Positions 61,595 through 64,000 of a stretch of DNA of 64,000 nucleotides are shown here, one piece after another. Below the pieces are notes generated by a model. The model was not told the DNA's origin. It saw only the letters and a program-made list of their open reading frames with translations, and searched no databases. A program made the translations under genes and the position numbers. The stretch comes from Chthoniobacteraceae bacterium. GTDB taxonomy: Bacteria > Verrucomicrobiota > Verrucomicrobiia > Chthoniobacterales > Chthoniobacteraceae. The DNA is taken from positions 170,434-234,433 of the forward strand of contig JAQGOL010000009.1 in assembly GCA_028293625.1 (NCBI GenBank), written 5' to 3'. How positions within the stretch are numbered: the first letter of the stretch is position 1; each line of letters opens with the position of its first letter.

Positions 61595-62989
61595 CTACAA
61601 CCCGTTCACGACGGCGAGTAGATCGGCTATATGAAATTTGCCGCCCTCGGGTGACCACGCCTGCGGGCTGCTGAAGTAGGAGGATTTGTCCTTGTCGAGC
61701 AGTCCCAGAATTACCTCCACGACGATCTGCCGGCCCGTGGGGCCAAGCCGCGCCCCATTCTCGCTGAGTTCACTTTCCTTCAGGATCCCGAACCACAACG
61801 GCGCCTTGCCACCGAGCCCGGGATCGGTGAGGCCGAGCTGCGCATTGCTATAGGGCGCGATCCCCATGGCCTGAGCCACATCCTGGTAGGAAGGCAGTCC
61901 CAGCCGTTTGCCCCGAAGCAGATTACGCTCGGCAAGCGAGGTAACCGCCGGCGGGTCGGGCGGCACCACAGGCCCGATCGGCAGATTAAAGAGACCAGCC
62001 GAAATCAGTGAGTCGATTTTTCGGGAAATGTTGAACCCCGGCGGCGTGGCGACTCCTTCGAGAGGGAAGAAGTTTGCGAAATCAATTTTAAGGTTGGGAG
62101 GGATGGGCCGCGACCCGCGAAGGTCGTTTCCAGCCAGGTTGAACACCTGGGTTTTGGTGACGCTTCCGGTGGGCATGACATAAGCCAACCGCACCATCGA
62201 GTGTCCGAAGCGATAGGCAGCCACCGAGAACTCCACGGGTATCGTGGGCCGGTATGGGTTGCCTGCCTTGTAAAACGAGTAACGGACATTCGGTTTGCCC
62301 GCGCCATTGTAAATCAGGAATTTATCGACTGTATCCTGGCCCGCGATTTCAGGTAGGAAGTCATGCACGATGATCCACTGGTAGTGCCAGCGGGTGAGCC
62401 TCTGTGCCTCCGAGAAGCCGCAGCCCAAGTCGATGCATCGATTGTGGAACTTCTGGAACAGGATGTGGATCTGCGCCACGATCAGGTTTTCATCATTTCG
62501 CCCTTCGGGCAGGATGGCCGCTCCGGACGGGCTGCGCTGAAGGTCCTCAAAACCGTTTGGTCGGGAAAACCTGAATCGCCCCTGTTCATCATAGAGCTCG
62601 GGATTTCCGATCTGGCCACCGCCATAGAGTGAGTCGAGATCCAGTCGCGGGGTACGGCCATTGGCCATGCTCTCAACAGGGATTTCCGCTTCACTCAAAG
62701 GTGTGGCATCGAGCGTGATGTCATGATCGAGAAACTGCCCCAGATAGGTGAAGCCGGATCCCGTTCTCTTTGGATTGTCGTTGACGGGCAGATTGGGGTC
62801 GCGCATGGAGGCCGCCAAACGGACCAGAACATCATCGGCGGGTTGAAACGCCGGCAGACTAGGAAACAAGCGCCCGAAGTCGCCGGTGGAGGACGGATCG
62901 GCGTGGGTGAGGGAAGCGGCGGAGATTGCCGCAATTAAAACAGAGCATCGACCACGATTAAACAGCAGATTTATATTTGCTAGATTCAT
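61595..62989 (-). CDS. Secreted animal-type haem peroxidase (peroxidasin family)
   Basis: A 464-residue haem peroxidase. A signal peptide is seen (CSVLIAAISAASLTHA, about residues 15-30). The distal His lies in FTYLGQFLDHDITLD, the catalytic Arg region in ENLIVAQIHILFQKFHNR, and the proximal His in AYRFGHSMVRLAY. Such bacterial enzymes oxidise halides or phenols with H2O2 and are sometimes called peroxicins. The start at 62989 is preferred to give the signal peptide. The C-terminal part (RNLLRGKRLGLPSYQDVAQAMG) also matches the family. It is a single gene flanked by repeats. Confidence 0.9.
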   Translation of the reverse strand: MNLANINLLFNRGRCSVLIAAISAASLTHADPSSTGDFGRLFPSLPAFQPADDVLVRLAASMRDPNLPVNDNPKRTGSGFTYLGQFLDHDITLDATPLSEAEIPVESMANGRTPRLDLDSLYGGGQIGNPELYDEQGRFRFSRPNGFEDLQRSPSGAAILPEGRNDENLIVAQIHILFQKFHNRCIDLGCGFSEAQRLTRWHYQWIIVHDFLPEIAGQDTVDKFLIYNGAGKPNVRYSFYKAGNPYRPTIPVEFSVAAYRFGHSMVRLAYVMPTGSVTKTQVFNLAGNDLRGSRPIPPNLKIDFANFFPLEGVATPPGFNISRKIDSLISAGLFNLPIGPVVPPDPPAVTSLAERNLLRGKRLGLPSYQDVAQAMGIAPYSNAQLGLTDPGLGGKAPLWFGILKESELSENGARLGPTGRQIVVEVILGLLDKDKSSYFSSPQAWSPEGGKFHIADLLAVVNGL

Positions 62990-63355
62990 ACCGATATCAA
63001 ATCTAGTTAGTGAATGAATTCGGTCGTGTTCCGCGACCATAATGGCGACAATACCTACCTGGGTGATTTACAGGTGTTGGTAGCTGTCAAATGGAAAATT
63101 GACGCCCGAAAAACTGCAAAGACGGTAACGCTCCCTCGGACCTTGGCGCTGAACAATAACGGTGATGAAGTTGCGCTAATTGGCAGCGACGGAATTGAGC
63201 GCCACCGAGTCAACTATACCCGTCAGCAAGTCCACGTGGGCGAGAAGTTCAATTTTAGGAATAGGCGGCGGCCAGAGCGAAGCGTGCCACACAATGCGTG
63301 CAGGCGTTAAAGTACCCCGAACTTAAAGGGGTAGGCAAAGAATTCGGGTAGAGTA
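62990..63355. other. Intergenic stretch upstream of the peroxidase gene
   Basis: No gene is supported here. A plus-strand open frame at 63014-63310 has no recognised domain and no clear start signal. The promoter of the peroxidase gene should lie in the first 100 bases. Confidence 0.4.
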
Positions 63356-63399
63356 GGGATGTGGCGCGGTAAGCCTTGCGGCTCCCGTTTCCACATCCC
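63356..63399. repeat. Hairpin 1 upstream of the RAYT gene
   Basis: GGGATGTGG (63356-63364) and CCACATCCC (63391-63399), a perfect 9-bp stem with a 26-base loop. This type of foldback next to a REP-associated transposase suggests a REP-like element. Confidence 0.6.
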
Positions 63400-63409
63400 T
63401 CTCATCAAA

Positions 63410-63436
63410 CCGAGTGTGCGGATTTCCCGCACTCGG
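63410..63436. repeat. Hairpin 2 upstream of the RAYT gene
   Basis: CCGAGTG(TG)CGG and CCGCACTCGG fold into a 10-bp stem with a two-base bulge and a short loop. It follows hairpin 1 by 10 bases. REP sequences typically have GC-rich bulged stems like this. Confidence 0.55.
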
Positions 63437-63540
63437 CTTTCGGACAAGGTTGCTTATGTTTTCGCCCACGGCAGGCTGGCGGCTAAACTGTCCAGTTGAA
63501 GTCGAGCCGATAATGCGGACACGAAATCGTTCGAAGACGG

Positions 63541-63691
63541 AAGGGACAGACATTTTATCGCGAAGACGAAAGGGACAGACACTTTATTGGAAAGAGGCAT
63601 TGACCTGCCGTCCGAAGACGGAAGGGACAGACACTTTATCGGGACAAAAGGGACAGACACTTTATCGGAAAAGAGGCATTGACCTGCCGTC
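63541..63691 (+). repeat. Tandem repeats before the RAYT gene
   Basis: Four copies of AAGGGACAGACA(C/T)TTTAT start at 63541, 63570, 63622 and 63648. Around copies 2 and 4 a longer unit, GAAAGAGGCATTGACCTGCC, is duplicated (63590 and 63668), so that a block of about 78 bases is repeated. Not a CRISPR: spacing is irregular and there are no unique spacers. Confidence 0.75.
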
Positions 63692-63714
63692 GGAGCCAGT
63701 AAACGGTTTTTAGT

Positions 63715-64000
63715 ATGCGATACGGGAGGAGTCGGGCGGCGGCGGACGCGGAGGTGGCTTATTACCACTGCTTTTCGAGGGTGGTCGATAAGCGCTTCGC
63801 CTTAGGAGATCTGGAAAAAGAACGCTTCGTTAAGTTCATGCGCGCCTATGAGGAATTCTGCGGCGTGCGGATCGTGACCTTTTGCGTGATGAGCAATCAT
63901 TTCCATCTGTTGGTGGAGGTGCCGCACCGGCCAGCTCCGGAGCTTCTGCCAACCGATGAAGAGCTTGTTCGGTTGGTCAAAGTTGCCGACTGCAGTTATG
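63715..64000 (+). CDS. REP-associated tyrosine transposase (Y1, IS200-like), cut by window end
   Basis: The first 95 residues are present. They match the RAYT/TnpA_REP family: YYHCFSRVVDKRFALGD, then YEEFCGVRIVTFCVMSNHFH with the HUH motif His-Phe-His, and LLVEVPHRP. The catalytic Tyr lies beyond the window. Such single-copy transposases act on nearby REP hairpins. Here hairpins and tandem repeats precede the gene. Confidence 0.88.
   Translation, partial: MRYGRSRAAADAEVAYYHCFSRVVDKRFALGDLEKERFVKFMRAYEEFCGVRIVTFCVMSNHFHLLVEVPHRPAPELLPTDEELVRLVKVADCSY

Noticed and set aside
63014..63310. Plus-strand open frame of 98 codons
   Set aside because: No domain, no start signal, and it lies where the peroxidase promoter should be.
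63541..63691. Possible CRISPR array
   Set aside because: The four copies are irregularly spaced at 29, 52 and 26 bases, with no constant-length spacers and no cas genes.
63454..63768. Open minus-strand frame with repeated KVSVPF and KCLSLP
   Set aside because: It only translates the tandem DNA repeats and overlaps the RAYT start.
1..64000. tRNA or rRNA genes
   Set aside because: No cloverleaf ending in the T-arm consensus and no rRNA stretch was recognised while reading; a covariance-model scan would be needed to exclude them.

Overview
The window is 64 kb of GC-rich, gene-dense bacterial chromosome, cut at both ends: a histidine kinase at base 1 and a REP-associated transposase at base 64000. 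The gene set suggests a free-living Verrucomicrobiota bacterium, perhaps Chthoniobacter-like. The clues are a small PEP-CTERM protein, secreted DUF1080, YdjY-like and cupredoxin proteins, a thermotogal-type alpha-glucan phosphorylase beside a GH57 enzyme, and many starts without a clear Shine-Dalgarno sequence. The lineage is inferred from gene content; no rRNA or tRNA gene is present to confirm it.

Bases 1-15,400 hold metabolic and stress genes with visible local control: a NarL-type two-component pair, a fatty-acid hydroxylase family enzyme, pncA followed by a Nudix-type NrtR regulator with a 21-bp palindrome in front of pncA, a TetR regulator followed by an AcrA/AcrB-type pump with matching palindromes in front of each, a reductase, a cyclic-nucleotide-binding/thioredoxin-reductase fusion, an old yellow enzyme, and a divergent MarR/ClC pair. 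Bases 15,400-26,400 are mostly minus strand: a response-regulator/kinase fusion, two secreted proteins, an ABC ATPase and trmD, then a cupredoxin/beta-propeller/isomerase group. A class A penicillin-binding protein lies on the plus strand between them.

Bases 26,400-49,200 include glycogen breakdown (glgP and GH57, divergent, with a long inverted repeat between them), cell wall amidase, msrB, CYTH, hslO-tcdA, sufE-tatD, DAHP synthase, a LOG-family protein, an orphan acyl carrier protein, a very small PEP-CTERM protein, several secreted proteins, a CBS-domain histidine kinase and a tightly coupled three-gene operon (DUF3592 membrane protein, arrestin-like protein, P-loop ATPase).

Bases 49,200-64,000 are accessory DNA. 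A SLOG domain plus four-helix membrane protein (SLATT-like) converges on a 1956-residue protein made of TIR domain, one membrane helix, some 45-50 repeats of 32 residues and a PDZ domain. These are the best candidates for an undescribed sensing or defence system. Around them are a broken IS3-family remnant, a phage-like gene fragment, a gene cut by a dead IS5-family element whose target duplication and reading frame can be restored exactly, a secreted animal-type haem peroxidase, and a REP-associated tyrosine transposase preceded by hairpins and tandem repeats. A 13-base core of those repeats recurs inverted beyond the peroxidase gene.
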